A stretch of 64,000 nt of DNA from Cognatiyoonia sp965661665 (GCF_965661665.1 NZ_CBFIEO010000005.1:1-64000), one strand, 5' to 3'. Numbered from the stretch's first letter, positions 16,930 to 25,345 are shown. The notes: generated by a model from the letters alone, not told the origin. A program made the numbers and translations.

Positions 16930-17306
16930 TATTCTGGCGACCAAGCCTCATAATCGGAGCGCTCAACAGGGTCTGCTTTGCGCAGCGAACCTGCTGGCAC
17001 ATAGGCGGCCAGCGTGCCAGTCAGGTTTTCCTGATGTGGCTTTTCCCAAGTTTTGTGGGCCAAAGGACGATCCGTTGGCGGTTCGTCCCACGTATGGTGC
17101 AGCCAACCGTGCCATTCTGGGCTTACCCGCGACGCTTCCATATCACCGTTGTAGATGACCCAGCGACGGCTGTCGTCATCGTTGCGGTAGAAGATGTTGC
17201 CAGCTTCATCCTCGCCAACGCGGACACCCTTGCGCCATGTCCAAAGCTGGGTGCCAAATGTCTGGCCGTCCCACCATGTAAAGATGCGTTTGATAAACTG
17301 AAACAT
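16929..17306 (-). CDS. NADH:ubiquinone oxidoreductase subunit NDUFA12-like
   Basis: A 125-residue relative of the mitochondrial complex I accessory subunit NDUFA12/B17.2, found in alphaproteobacteria. Visible marks are FTWWDGQTFGTQLWTW, the GEDEAGNIFYR turn, RRWVIYNGD, and the late HKTWEKPHQENLTGT, each characteristic of the family. It is probably bound to the matrix-arm side of complex I at the inner membrane. It starts a three-gene run with mlaD and DUF2155. The 101-bp gap on its left should hold its promoter; I see no clear box there. Confidence 0.93.
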   Translation of the reverse strand: MFQFIKRIFTWWDGQTFGTQLWTWRKGVRVGEDEAGNIFYRNDDDSRRWVIYNGDMEASRVSPEWHGWLHHTWDEPPTDRPLAHKTWEKPHQENLTGTLAAYVPAGSLRKADPVERSDYEAWSPE

Positions 17307-17407
17307 GTCGCGCGCCTTAGGTTTTGCTCAGGTCTCTTTTGCAGGAATCATAGCGAAAGGTCCAGTGCCACAAAAGCCATCCAAAGGGCATTGCAGCACT
17401 ACGCCGA

Positions 17408-17791
17408 TCAGCTACCAATCTTGGCCGTTACCTCAATTTCGATCTTCATATCAGGGCTTTGCAAGTCCGCGCAAATCATGGTTGCCGCTGGCCGCGCGTT
17501 GGCAAAGGCTTTCGAAGTGATGGGCCAGCATTTCGGCCATTCCGCCTTGTCTGGAATGATGTAAGTCACGCGCACCACGTCATCGAGTCTGCTGCCCGCC
17601 TCCCACAGCGCCTTTGCAATGGTTTTGAACGTGTTCTCGCACTGCTCTTCGATGCTCTCAGGCATTATCATGGTGTCATAGTTGTAGCCGGTTGTTCCCG
17701 CCACAAACACCCAGCCATCAACCACCACAGCACGACTGTAGCCAATGTCCCGTTCAAAGGGCGATCCTGTTGTGATGTGTTTGCGGGTCAT
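17408..17791 (-). CDS. RidA-family protein (reactive imine/enamine deaminase type)
   Basis: A 127-residue RidA/YjgF-family protein that probably hydrolyses reactive 2-aminoacrylate-like imines. Motifs are SPFERDIGYSRAVVVDG, VFVAGTTGYNYD, ECCN-like EQCENTFKTI, the RVTYIIPDKAEW turn and the end motif ARPAATMICADL-x-P-x(4)-EIEVTA. The conserved carboxylate-binding Arg is in ARPAAT at about residue 101. Its ATG overlaps by 4 bp the ancestral stop codon of the broken glyoxalase gene upstream, which itself overlaps clpX. It was therefore coupled to clpX before the middle gene failed. Confidence 0.92.
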   Translation of the reverse strand: MTRKHITTGSPFERDIGYSRAVVVDGWVFVAGTTGYNYDTMIMPESIEEQCENTFKTIAKALWEAGSRLDDVVRVTYIIPDKAEWPKCWPITSKAFANARPAATMICADLQSPDMKIEIEVTAKIGS

Positions 17792-18143
17792 GAGCCGTCC
17801 TCATAAAACGTGAGCTTATTGGAAAGGGGTAAGTCAGGGTCAGGTCCTTTCCCCCCCAAGATTGTTCCTGCGGCGGACCTGGGGTCAAGTTCTTGAACGG
17901 TCTGCTCATCAGGTCCTTATAAAACCCATGAATGTCCGTCACTGCGACGGGGACCCTCGTTCCGAGTGTCGTGTCGCCATAATGCTCAGAAAGGTGCAGT
18001 TCGACACCATCTTTCACCAGCCCCAAGTAAAGCGATATGTCAGGCCCAAAGCGATGTTCAAACTGCAAGCAATAGACGCAGAACAACCGCGCATGCTCTT
18101 AATCGAACATCCGCAGGATCGGCGTCGCTTTTTGGAGGGGCAT
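17788..18143 (-). pseudogene. Glyoxalase-superfamily gene, inactivated
   Basis: The reading starts with ATG at 18143, MPLQKATPILRMFD, then hits an in-frame TAA at 18099-18101. The same frame resumes as FEHRFGPDISLYL, LHLSEHYGD and EQSWGGKDLTLT, the normal core of small glyoxalase/bleomycin-resistance-like proteins. Near 17823 one base is missing from a C/T-rich run. Restoring it gives the expected ending NKLTFYEDGS and a TGA at 17788-17790. A few residues also seem lost around the LQFEHRF joint. The start overlaps the clpX stop (TAATG) and the stop overlaps the ridA start (ATGA). The stop codon is a substitution, so this is real decay rather than only a homopolymer error. Confidence 0.8.
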
Positions 18144-19408
18144 TAGCTTGCCGTGGCGCTTTCTTTGGCCTTGCTGTCGTCGTGGATCATCAGCGGTGCG
18201 GCATCAGATATGACCGCCTCTTCGTTCACGACAACCTCTGACACGCTTTCCATGCCGGGAAGATCGAACATCGTGTTGAGCAAGATATCCTCAAGGATCG
18301 ACCGGAGGCCACGTGCACCTGTCTTCCGCTCAATCGCACGTTTGGCAATCGCAGAGAGCGCATCATCGGTGAAGGTCAGCTTGGTCTCTTCCAGCTCGAA
18401 CAGGCGTTGGTACTGCTTGACCAGCGCATTCTTCGGCTGTGTCAGGATCGTCACAAGCGCGTCTTCGTCCAAGTCAGTCAGCGTCGCGATCACAGGCAAA
18501 CGACCCACGAATTCAGGGATCAGGCCAAACTTCAACAAATCTTCCGGCTCAAGATCGGTAAAAATTTCACCAATGCCACGGTCATCTTCCTCGCGGACAT
18601 CAGCGCCAAAGCCCATGGCAGAGCCTTTGCCGCGTTGACCAATGATCTTGTCCAGACCCGCAAACGCGCCACCGCAGATAAACAGAATGTTCGTCGTGTC
18701 GACTTGCAGGAATTCCTGCTGCGGATGCTTGCGTCCGCCCTGCGGCGGGACGGAGGCAACTGTGCCCTCCATGATCTTCAGCAAAGCCTGCTGCACACCC
18801 TCACCCGACACGTCACGCGTGATGGAGGGGTTGTCAGACTTGCGTGTGATCTTATCAACCTCGTCGATATAAACGATGCCTCTCTGCGCGCGTTCAACAT
18901 TGTATTCAGAGGCTTGAAGCAGCTTCAGGATGATATTCTCAACATCCTCGCCCACATATCCCGCTTCGGTCAGCGTGGTCGCATCGGCCATCGTGAACGG
19001 CACATCCAGAATACGGGCAAGTGTTTGGGCAAGAAGCGTCTTACCGCAACCTGTCGGGCCAATCAGCATGATGTTGGACTTTGCCAACTCAATATCGGAC
19101 TTCTCAGAATGGTTCAGGCGTTTGTAGTGGTTGTGCACTGCAACGGACAGCACGCGCTTAGCATGTTCTTGACCGATCACATAGTCGTCCAGCACACCGC
19201 AGATTTCCAGTGGCGTTGGAACCCCTTCGCCTGCTTTCAGGCCGGCGGTCTTCGTCTCCTCACGGATTATATCCATGCAAAGTTCGACACATTCATCACA
19301 AATGAAAACAGTCGGGCCAGCGATCAGCTTTCGCACTTCGTGCTGACTTTTCCCGCAGAAACTGCAATAAAGTGTGTTCTTGCTATCGGTACCCGATGTG
19401 TTTGCCAT
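18143..19408 (-). CDS. clpX: ATP-dependent protease ATP-binding subunit ClpX
   Basis: A 421-residue AAA+ unfoldase that recognises tagged substrates and feeds them to ClpP. The N-terminal zinc domain has C15, C18, C37 and C40. Walker A is GPTGCGKT at about residues 117-124 and Walker B is IVYIDEVDKI. The ClpP-docking loop (GFGAD region) and the sensor-2 GARGLRSI near 370 are present. It lies downstream of clpP with a 113-bp gap and overlaps the broken glyoxalase start. Confidence 0.97.
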   Translation of the reverse strand: MANTSGTDSKNTLYCSFCGKSQHEVRKLIAGPTVFICDECVELCMDIIREETKTAGLKAGEGVPTPLEICGVLDDYVIGQEHAKRVLSVAVHNHYKRLNHSEKSDIELAKSNIMLIGPTGCGKTLLAQTLARILDVPFTMADATTLTEAGYVGEDVENIILKLLQASEYNVERAQRGIVYIDEVDKITRKSDNPSITRDVSGEGVQQALLKIMEGTVASVPPQGGRKHPQQEFLQVDTTNILFICGGAFAGLDKIIGQRGKGSAMGFGADVREEDDRGIGEIFTDLEPEDLLKFGLIPEFVGRLPVIATLTDLDEDALVTILTQPKNALVKQYQRLFELEETKLTFTDDALSAIAKRAIERKTGARGLRSILEDILLNTMFDLPGMESVSEVVVNEEAVISDAAPLMIHDDSKAKESATAS

Positions 19409-19446
19409 GCTTTATTCCCTGGCGCTCGCCTCTAGTAACCACAGGA

Positions 19447-19472
19447 CTGCCCTATTTCTTGTTCTAGGGCAG
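19447..19472 (-). other. Hairpin between clpP and clpX
   Basis: CTGCCCTA (19447-19454) pairs with TAGGGCAG (19465-19472) around a ten-base loop. On the minus strand it sits after the clpP stop and 39 bases before clpX. No T run follows, so it may modulate read-through or mRNA stability rather than terminate. Confidence 0.5.
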
Positions 19473-19521
19473 CCCGTGGGGGTCTACAACGTCAAAATGA
19501 CCAGTTTATGGTCACTTTGCG

Positions 19522-20142
19522 TTACTCGTCAGTTTTGGCACGGTTTTCGACGATTTCGTCGATGTGTCCCCATGCTTTCGCTTCTTCCGGTGTCATCCAC
19601 TTATCGCGGTCGAGTGCTTTTTCGACCTCTTTCTTCGTCTGACCGGTGTGTTTCATGTACAACTTGTACATCCGTTCGCGGGTTTGTTCGATGTGGTTGG
19701 CGCGGATCAGGATATCAGATGCCATACCCTGTGCGCCGCCGGACGGCTGGTGCACCATCACTTCTGAGTTCGGCAGGGCAAAGCGCATTCCACGCTCACC
19801 GCCAACCGCGATGACAGACCCCATAGAAGCCGCCATGCCACAAATCAGGGTGGACACCTTCGGGCGGATATACTGCATCGTGTCATAGATGCTCATCCCA
19901 GAATGCACAGCCCCACCGGGGCTGTTGATGTACATGCTGATCTCTTTCTTCGGGTTTTCCGCTTCAAGGTGCAAAAGCTGGGCAACAACCAACTGAGACA
20001 TGCCATCATGGATGGGACCGTTCACAAACACGATCCGCTCTTTCAGCAGGCGGGAGAAAATATCATAGGCTCGCTCACCACGTGCGGTCTGCTCAACCAC
20101 CATGGGGACCAAGTTCATATATGTTTCGACGGGATCTTGCAT
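19522..20142 (-). CDS. clpP: ATP-dependent Clp protease proteolytic subunit
   Basis: A 206-residue serine peptidase forming the ClpP barrel. The catalytic triad is S106 (GMAASMGS), H131 (MVHQPSGG) and D180 (ALDRDKWM). The substrate-facing YINSPGG is at about 71-77. The frame is open up to 20226, but the ATG at 20142 has a GAGG site 8 bases upstream and gives the usual alphaproteobacterial N-terminus DPVETYMNLVPMVVEQ. It is divergent from the photolyase-like gene. Confidence 0.96.
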   Translation of the reverse strand: MQDPVETYMNLVPMVVEQTARGERAYDIFSRLLKERIVFVNGPIHDGMSQLVVAQLLHLEAENPKKEISMYINSPGGAVHSGMSIYDTMQYIRPKVSTLICGMAASMGSVIAVGGERGMRFALPNSEVMVHQPSGGAQGMASDILIRANHIEQTRERMYKLYMKHTGQTKKEVEKALDRDKWMTPEEAKAWGHIDEIVENRAKTDE

Positions 20143-20299
20143 GTAGAGTGCCTCAATTGGGGGACGTTGACGTCCATACAGGTGTTTTCCTGGTAGAGTC
20201 TTAGTAGTGACCCGCAGGGGCTTCAAGGGCAGCAGGCGACAGCAGATCGCGGCATTCCGTGACGACCCTTGCCAGAAGAGCGGTGAGCTTTACCTCGCT

Positions 20300-21481
20300 A
20301 TGATGACCAGTTTCCAACCCTCTCGTGCGGCGGCGTTAGACCGTCTTAACGAATTTCTTCCCCATGCTGGACGCGATTATTCGCGGCTGCGGAACTTTGA
20401 CATCGCAGGTCATCCGCATGTGTCGCGCCTGTCGCCCTACATCAGCCACCGTGTTTTGACAGAAGAGGAAGTCCTCACCAAAACGCTTGAGCACCATTCC
20501 CCCAGTGCTGCGGAAAAGTTCATTCAAGAGGTTTGCTGGCGTACCTATTGGAAAGGCGTGCTGGAGCGGCGCCCAGCGCTGTGGGACAGCTACAAAGCGG
20601 AGCTGAACGCCGCGCTCAACCGCGTGCAGACCGAAGCCGGTTTGCGCGGTGATTGGGAAGCAGCCTGCAAGGGTGAGACGGGTATCGACGCCTTTGATCA
20701 TTGGGCGAAAGAACTGGCGAGCACGGGGTATCTGCACAACCATTCACGGATGTGGTTTGCCTCCATCTGGATCTTCACGTTGCGCCTGCCATGGGCGTTG
20801 GGTGCAGATTTCTTCCTGCGACACCTTTTGGATGGCGATGCGGCGCCCAACACGCTGTCTTGGCGTTGGGTAGCTGGACTACAGACGGTAGGAAAAACCT
20901 ACCTCGCCCGTCCAGATAACATTGCAAAATATACCGAAGGGCGGTTCCACCCCACCGACCTCGCCCCATTTGCCGCCCCCTTAGACGGTCCGCCCTTGCC
21001 AGAATTGGGGCCTGTGCCGGGCGGACTGAGTGCGCCACCCAGTGACGCCTCAGCAATTCTTCTGACCGAAGACGATCTGTCGACAGACTGGCTCCCCAAC
21101 CGCACAATGCCCATCGGTGTCTTCTGGGTTCGGTCGCCGGATGCACCCTTGGCGCCAAGCGATATCCGCCAGTCCTTTGTCGAGGGCCTTGCAAAGGACA
21201 CGGCAGAACACCTGAGAGCGAGTGGGCATGATGTCGTGGTTCTGGACTCGATCGAAAATTTGAAGGACTGGGCAGCGTCCTTGGGAAAAGGTCTAATTTA
21301 CCCGCCTTATCAACCGGTTGGACGCACTAAAGACGCCTTGTCAGCCGCGAACTTTGCAATGAACGAGGTGCTCAGACCTTATGATGCCAAGGCATGGTCT
21401 GCCGCGACAGGTGGGTTCTTCAAATTCAAATCGGTCATCCCAAAACTGCTGCAAGGTCTTAAGCAGCCGCAGTTGATCTAG
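20300..21481 (+). CDS. Photolyase/cryptochrome-like FAD-domain protein lacking the N-terminal antenna domain
   Basis: A protein of about 393 residues (ATG at 20300 or 20303). Residues about 25-235 match the FAD-binding domain of DNA photolyases: SRLSPYISHRVL, FIQEVCWRTYWKG, the flavin-pocket stretch TGYLHNHSRMWFAS at about 143-156, and NTLSWRWVAGLQ. The usual N-terminal antenna domain, which should come first, is absent. Instead about 130 residues follow at the C-terminus, with EDDLSTDWLP, VVVLDSIENLKDW and IYPPYQPVGRTKDAL, which I cannot assign. The stretch after the WxW motif reads GLQTVGKTYLARPDNI, unlike the DxxPYFRxFNP of CPD photolyases. Whether it repairs DNA or senses light is open. 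It converges with the amidotransferase gene, sharing 4 bp. Confidence 0.78.
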   Translation: MMTSFQPSRAAALDRLNEFLPHAGRDYSRLRNFDIAGHPHVSRLSPYISHRVLTEEEVLTKTLEHHSPSAAEKFIQEVCWRTYWKGVLERRPALWDSYKAELNAALNRVQTEAGLRGDWEAACKGETGIDAFDHWAKELASTGYLHNHSRMWFASIWIFTLRLPWALGADFFLRHLLDGDAAPNTLSWRWVAGLQTVGKTYLARPDNIAKYTEGRFHPTDLAPFAAPLDGPPLPELGPVPGGLSAPPSDASAILLTEDDLSTDWLPNRTMPIGVFWVRSPDAPLAPSDIRQSFVEGLAKDTAEHLRASGHDVVVLDSIENLKDWAASLGKGLIYPPYQPVGRTKDALSAANFAMNEVLRPYDAKAWSAATGGFFKFKSVIPKLLQGLKQPQLI

Positions 21482-22254
21482 GCTGTTTTGACCGGATGCA
21501 CCTGCTGGCCGTCGCGCCAGGCGCCCACCGCTTGACCAAAGGCTTCAAAGAGCGGGCGTGACACAGGGTCAATCCCCGCTTGCCATTCAGGGTGCCACTG
21601 AACACCCAGCACAAAACCGGGGGCACCAGCGACATAGATCGCCTCCGGCGTTCCGTCGGGCGCGTGTCCATCGACAACAATCCGCTCGCCAGCGACCTTG
21701 ATGCCCTGCCCATGCAGTGAATTGGTCAACACCTCGCGCTTTCCAAACACGCGATGGAACGGCCCGCCATCGGACACGGTCACAATGTGGCGCATTGCAA
21801 ATTTCTCTTCCATCGTCCCATCAGGCGGCATGCGGTGATTGTCTCGCCCTGGCAAATCCCTGATTTCGGGATAGAGCGAGCCACCCATAGCCACGTTCAA
21901 CTCCTGAAACCCGCGACAAATGGCGAGGATCGGCAGACCTGCGGCCACACACGCGCGGATCAGCCGCAACGTTATCGCATCACGGGCCTGATCGAAGGCG
22001 CCATGCGCTTCAGTTTCCGCTTCACCATACTCAGAGGGATGCACATTTGGACGGCCACCGGTGAAGACAAAGCCATGGCAAACAGCCATCAACTCGCCCA
22101 CCGACACATATTTCGGATCGCTCGGCACGATGAGGGGCATTGCCCCACAGACCGCCGACACCGCATCAGAATTCATCGTTCCTGCTGCATGGGCCGGATA
22201 CTCATCATTGAGCAGGCAATGATTTCCGATAATACCAACGATAGGTCGCGTCAT
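21478..22254 (-). CDS. Class I glutamine amidotransferase, gamma-glutamyl-GABA hydrolase (PuuD)-like
   Basis: A 258-residue cytosolic hydrolase. The catalytic Cys is C113 in LAICRGFQELNVAMGGSL, and the His/Glu pair is H221/E223 in VQWHPEW. The GFVFTGGRPNVHP motif near 61-73 is typical of peptidase C26 proteins such as PuuD, which remove glutamate from gamma-glutamyl compounds in polyamine breakdown. No other polyamine gene is nearby, so the substrate is uncertain. The start at 22254 gives the normal N-terminus RPIVGIIGNH. Confidence 0.88.
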   Translation of the reverse strand: MTRPIVGIIGNHCLLNDEYPAHAAGTMNSDAVSAVCGAMPLIVPSDPKYVSVGELMAVCHGFVFTGGRPNVHPSEYGEAETEAHGAFDQARDAITLRLIRACVAAGLPILAICRGFQELNVAMGGSLYPEIRDLPGRDNHRMPPDGTMEEKFAMRHIVTVSDGGPFHRVFGKREVLTNSLHGQGIKVAGERIVVDGHAPDGTPEAIYVAGAPGFVLGVQWHPEWQAGIDPVSRPLFEAFGQAVGAWRDGQQVHPVKTA

Positions 22255-22313
22255 GATCCGTCCTTTCCACCGCCAAGATAGGTAAATCTTGCCGAATGAA
22301 AAGCGGACTTTGG

Positions 22314-22339
22314 TGCACAGACCGCCCTTAGTCTGTGCA
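22314..22339 (-). terminator. Intergenic inverted repeat between the GlcG-like and amidotransferase genes
   Basis: TGCACAGAC (22314-22322) is the exact reverse complement of GTCTGTGCA (22331-22339), with an eight-base loop. It lies just after the GlcG-like stop on the minus strand. No T run follows, so it may act as a terminator with Rho or as a processing site. Confidence 0.5.
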
Positions 22340-22352
22340 AAATTCTTTGAAC

Positions 22353-22781
22353 CTAGCTCGCGCCTTCAAGGCCAGCAGCTTCTAGACCTGCCATACCTGC
22401 GATCACATCATTGTCTGACGTGTCACCTGTTACACCAACGGCCCCGATGACATTTCCACGCTTGTCATGGACGAGGATACCACCAGGCACAGGCACCACT
22501 TGGCCACCATAAACACCGTTCACAGCATTCATAAAGTAAGCCTGCTGCTCTGCCCGCGCCATCTGCGCGCTTCCGGGCATGCCCAGCATGACAGCGCCGT
22601 AAGCTTTGCCGTGCGCAATCGCAAAACGGCCTGGTGCCGCGCCATCTTCGCGCTCAAACGCTTTGACGTGACCGCCCGCGTCCAAGATTACAACGGACAA
22701 AGGCTTCAGACTCATTTCTTTGCCTTTTTTCAACGTCTTACGAATGATTATTCGCGCGCGGTTTGATGAAATCTCTGCCAT
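22353..22781 (-). CDS. GlcG/HbpS-family heme-binding-like protein
   Basis: A 142-residue protein of the GlcG/HbpS (DUF336) family. Marks are LSVVILDAGGHVKAFEREDG, a central helix with HGKAYGAVMLG, and the end VPGGILVHDKRGNVIGAVGVTGD. Members are found in glycolate operons and some bind heme or cobalamin. It starts 11 bp after malate synthase G with an AAGGA site, so the two are one operon. This supports a glycolate/glyoxylate role, but the molecular function is unknown. Confidence 0.88.
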   Translation of the reverse strand: MAEISSNRARIIIRKTLKKGKEMSLKPLSVVILDAGGHVKAFEREDGAAPGRFAIAHGKAYGAVMLGMPGSAQMARAEQQAYFMNAVNGVYGGQVVPVPGGILVHDKRGNVIGAVGVTGDTSDNDVIAGMAGLEAAGLEGAS

Positions 22782-22792
22782 TTTGACGATCC

Positions 22793-24940
22793 TTAATGAT
22801 TGCGTTGTGCTTTGAGTTCGAGGCGACGACGGTGCAGCACCGGCTCAGTATATCCAGACGGCTGTTCACGCCCCTTGAAGACCAGATCACAGGCCGCTTG
22901 GAAGGCGATGCCAGAGAATTCAGGCGCCATCGGACGGTACGACGGGTCATCCGCATTCTGACGATCAACGACCTCGGCCATTTTGCGCATGATGTCCATC
23001 ACTTGGCCTTCTTCCACAACGTCATGATGCAGCCAGTTCGCAATGGCTTGGCTGGAAATCCGGCAGGTCGCACGGTCTTCCATCAGACCAACATCATCGA
23101 GGTCGGGCACTTTCGAACATCCAACACCCTGATCGACCCAACGAACCACATAGCCCAAGATACCCTGGGCGTTGTTTTCTACCTCCCGCTCAATCTGAGC
23201 AGCAGTCCAGCGCTGGAACGTTGCCAGCGGAATATCGAGGATGGAGGAGACATAAGCGCGGCGACCACCCGCACGCAGTTTCGCCTGAACCGCCATCACA
23301 TCGACCGCATGGTAGTGCAGCGCATGCAGCGTCGCGGCGGTCGGGCTTGGCACCCAAGCACAGTTCGCGCCAGATTTTGGATGCCCGATCTTTTGCTCAA
23401 GCATCGCGGCCATCATGTCGGGCATCGCCCACATGCCTTTGCCGATCTGCGCCTTGCCAGAAAACCCACATTCCAAACCAATGTCGACGTTTTGGTCTTC
23501 ATAGGCCCCAATCCACGCCTTCCGCTTGATGAAGTCTTTCCGACTGAACGGACCCGCCTCCATCGATGTGTGAATCTCGTCGCCTGTTCGATCTAAAAAG
23601 CCTGTGTTGATGAAGGCGACCCGATGTTTCGCGGCGCGAATACACTCTTTCAGGTTCACCGTCGTTCGGCGTTCTTCATCCATAATACCGATTTTGACGG
23701 TGTGGCGCGGCAAGCCCAGCGCGTCCTCCACATGATCGAAAATCTCATTCGTGTAGGCGACCTCAGCAGGCCCGTGCATCTTCGGTTTCACGATGTAGAC
23801 GGAGCCGTGGACGGAGTTGCCGCTGTCGCGCTTCAAGTCATGCATCGCGATCAGCGTGGTCATCATCGCATCAATTAGACCTTCAAACGCCTCTTCGCCA
23901 TCGCTGGTCAGGATGGAAGGATTGGTCATCAGGTGGCCCACATTCCGAACCCAGAGCAAAGCGCGACCTTTCATCGTCGCGTCGTCGCCTGCGGGCGTTT
24001 TATAGCTGAGATCGTCCGCCAGACGACGGGTCATCGATTGCCCACCCTTCTCAAAGGTGCTTTCCAAATTGCCCTGCATCAGTCCCAGCCAGTTGTTGTA
24101 GGCCAAAACCTTGTCCTCAGCATCCACACAGGCGACCGAATCCTCGCAGTCCATGATGGCGGACACAGCACTCTCCAGACGCACATCCGCCAGCAACGCC
24201 TGATCGCGGCTGCCAATCGGGTGCGCGCGGTCGAAAATCAGCTGCACGTGCAAGCCATTGTTGCGTAACAGGATCATATCGGGGGCTTTGGGATTGCCGG
24301 TGTAGCCGATGAATTTCTCTGGGGATTTCAGCGGCTGATCGTCAATCAGCAGCGCCCCTTTTTCGATGTGATAGCGCCGCACATCTGCGTGGCTGGTCCC
24401 CTCAATCGGGAACGCACTGTCCAAGAACACCCTTGCCCGCGCAACAACGCGGCTCCCGTGGCCGCGATCATAGCCGCCTTTGGGCGCAGTCACCCTCATA
24501 GCGTCTGTGCCGTAGAGCGCATCATAGAGGCTGCCCCAACGCGCATTCGCCGCATTCAGTGCAAACCGCGCATTCGTGATCGGCACCACAAGCTGCGGAC
24601 CGGGGACCAAGGCGATTTCTGGATCGACATTCTGCGTCTCGATCTCGAAATCATCTCCTTCCGGCAGAAGGTATCCAATCTCTTCAAGGAATGACTGATA
24701 GGCATCCCGATCATGGGGGCCATCGCGGTGCGCAATATGCCAATCATCCAGCTTTTTCTGAATGTTGTCGCGGGTTTTCAAAAGTTTACGGTTCTTGCCC
24801 GCGAACCCTTCCAGTAGCGATGACAGACCTGTCCAAAACTGCTCTGGCTCCACGCCTGATCCGGGCAACGCCTGTGTTTCGATGAAGTCCGCAAGGACCT
24901 GATCAACGTGCAGTCCATTCTTCTCGATCCGTTGCGCCAT
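22793..24940 (-). CDS. glcB: Malate synthase G
   Basis: A 715-residue monomeric enzyme that condenses glyoxylate with acetyl-CoA to malate. Family features are KGGYDRGHGSRVVARARVF near 153-171, the acid-bearing MDCEDSVACVDAEDK at about 266-280, GLPRHTVKIGIMDEERRT, ECGFSGKAQIGKGMW, and the CoA-side TAATLHALHYH. The size fits the G isoform. With the GlcG-like gene it forms a short glyoxylate operon. A strong palindrome about 65-85 bp upstream of the start is a candidate operator (separate entry). Confidence 0.96.
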   Translation of the reverse strand: MAQRIEKNGLHVDQVLADFIETQALPGSGVEPEQFWTGLSSLLEGFAGKNRKLLKTRDNIQKKLDDWHIAHRDGPHDRDAYQSFLEEIGYLLPEGDDFEIETQNVDPEIALVPGPQLVVPITNARFALNAANARWGSLYDALYGTDAMRVTAPKGGYDRGHGSRVVARARVFLDSAFPIEGTSHADVRRYHIEKGALLIDDQPLKSPEKFIGYTGNPKAPDMILLRNNGLHVQLIFDRAHPIGSRDQALLADVRLESAVSAIMDCEDSVACVDAEDKVLAYNNWLGLMQGNLESTFEKGGQSMTRRLADDLSYKTPAGDDATMKGRALLWVRNVGHLMTNPSILTSDGEEAFEGLIDAMMTTLIAMHDLKRDSGNSVHGSVYIVKPKMHGPAEVAYTNEIFDHVEDALGLPRHTVKIGIMDEERRTTVNLKECIRAAKHRVAFINTGFLDRTGDEIHTSMEAGPFSRKDFIKRKAWIGAYEDQNVDIGLECGFSGKAQIGKGMWAMPDMMAAMLEQKIGHPKSGANCAWVPSPTAATLHALHYHAVDVMAVQAKLRAGGRRAYVSSILDIPLATFQRWTAAQIEREVENNAQGILGYVVRWVDQGVGCSKVPDLDDVGLMEDRATCRISSQAIANWLHHDVVEEGQVMDIMRKMAEVVDRQNADDPSYRPMAPEFSGIAFQAACDLVFKGREQPSGYTEPVLHRRRLELKAQRNH

Positions 24941-25004
24941 CTGACGTCTCCATTTGCCGGTATTACAAATGGGGTAGGCTAGAAGTTTCCGATACGCAAC
25001 AGCT

Positions 25005-25025
25005 TTGGTAAATTAATATTACCAA
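25005..25025 (-). promoter_or_regulatory. Candidate operator palindrome upstream of glcB
   Basis: TTGGTAA (25005-25011) and TTACCAA (25019-25025) are perfect inverted repeats around ATTAATA. The core resembles the TTGGT...ACCAA half-sites of GntR/FadR-type regulators such as GlcC and PdhR, but with a wider spacer. A smaller repeat, CATTTG/CAAATG at 24951-24971, lies nearer the glcB ribosome site. The site is also next to the 3-prime end of the DUF2256 gene, where it could serve as a transcript end. Confidence 0.5.
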
Positions 25026-25181
25026 TTAACCTGAAATACGCTTCCGCTCGTTCCTACAACGACCAGAACAGTATTTCACATCATCCCAAACTTTGGCCCA
25101 TTTCTTACGCCACGCGAATGGCTTGCCGCAGGTTTCGCAGGTCTTTTGGGGCAGATCGCCCTTCTTTCTCATCTTGGCCAT
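25026..25181 (-). CDS. DUF2256 small zinc-ribbon protein
   Basis: A 51-residue basic protein. It contains CETCGKPFAWRKKW and CSGRCRNER, two CxxC/CxxxC pairs likely to bind one zinc ion. This is the DUF2256 pattern. In many genomes the family lies beside photolyase or cryptochrome genes; here the photolyase-like gene is about 4 kb away. A longer frame begins at 25265, but the ATG at 25181 gives the family length. Confidence 0.85.
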   Translation of the reverse strand: MAKMRKKGDLPQKTCETCGKPFAWRKKWAKVWDDVKYCSGRCRNERKRISG

Positions 25182-25345
25182 AGCACGAACCGGAAGTGTC
25201 GTCTGACAGGTGATGTGGGTCCATCCCTGAAGATTGCCAGCAAAACCCAGCCGATCAAACACCAAATCTAAGCGGTCGTTAGCGAGTCTTTGTGCTTTCT
25301 TTCGCTGACATGGAACCGTTACGTCCCAATGCCCATTAATGAGGT

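Noticed and set aside
18407..19435. A 342-codon plus-strand open frame opposite clpX
   Set aside because: It mirrors the highly conserved ClpX sequence and has no protein features of its own.
25012..25029. Possible CtrA site (TTAA...TTAA) upstream of glcB
   Set aside because: The two TTAA words are separated by the wrong number of bases for the TTAA-N7-TTAA consensus.
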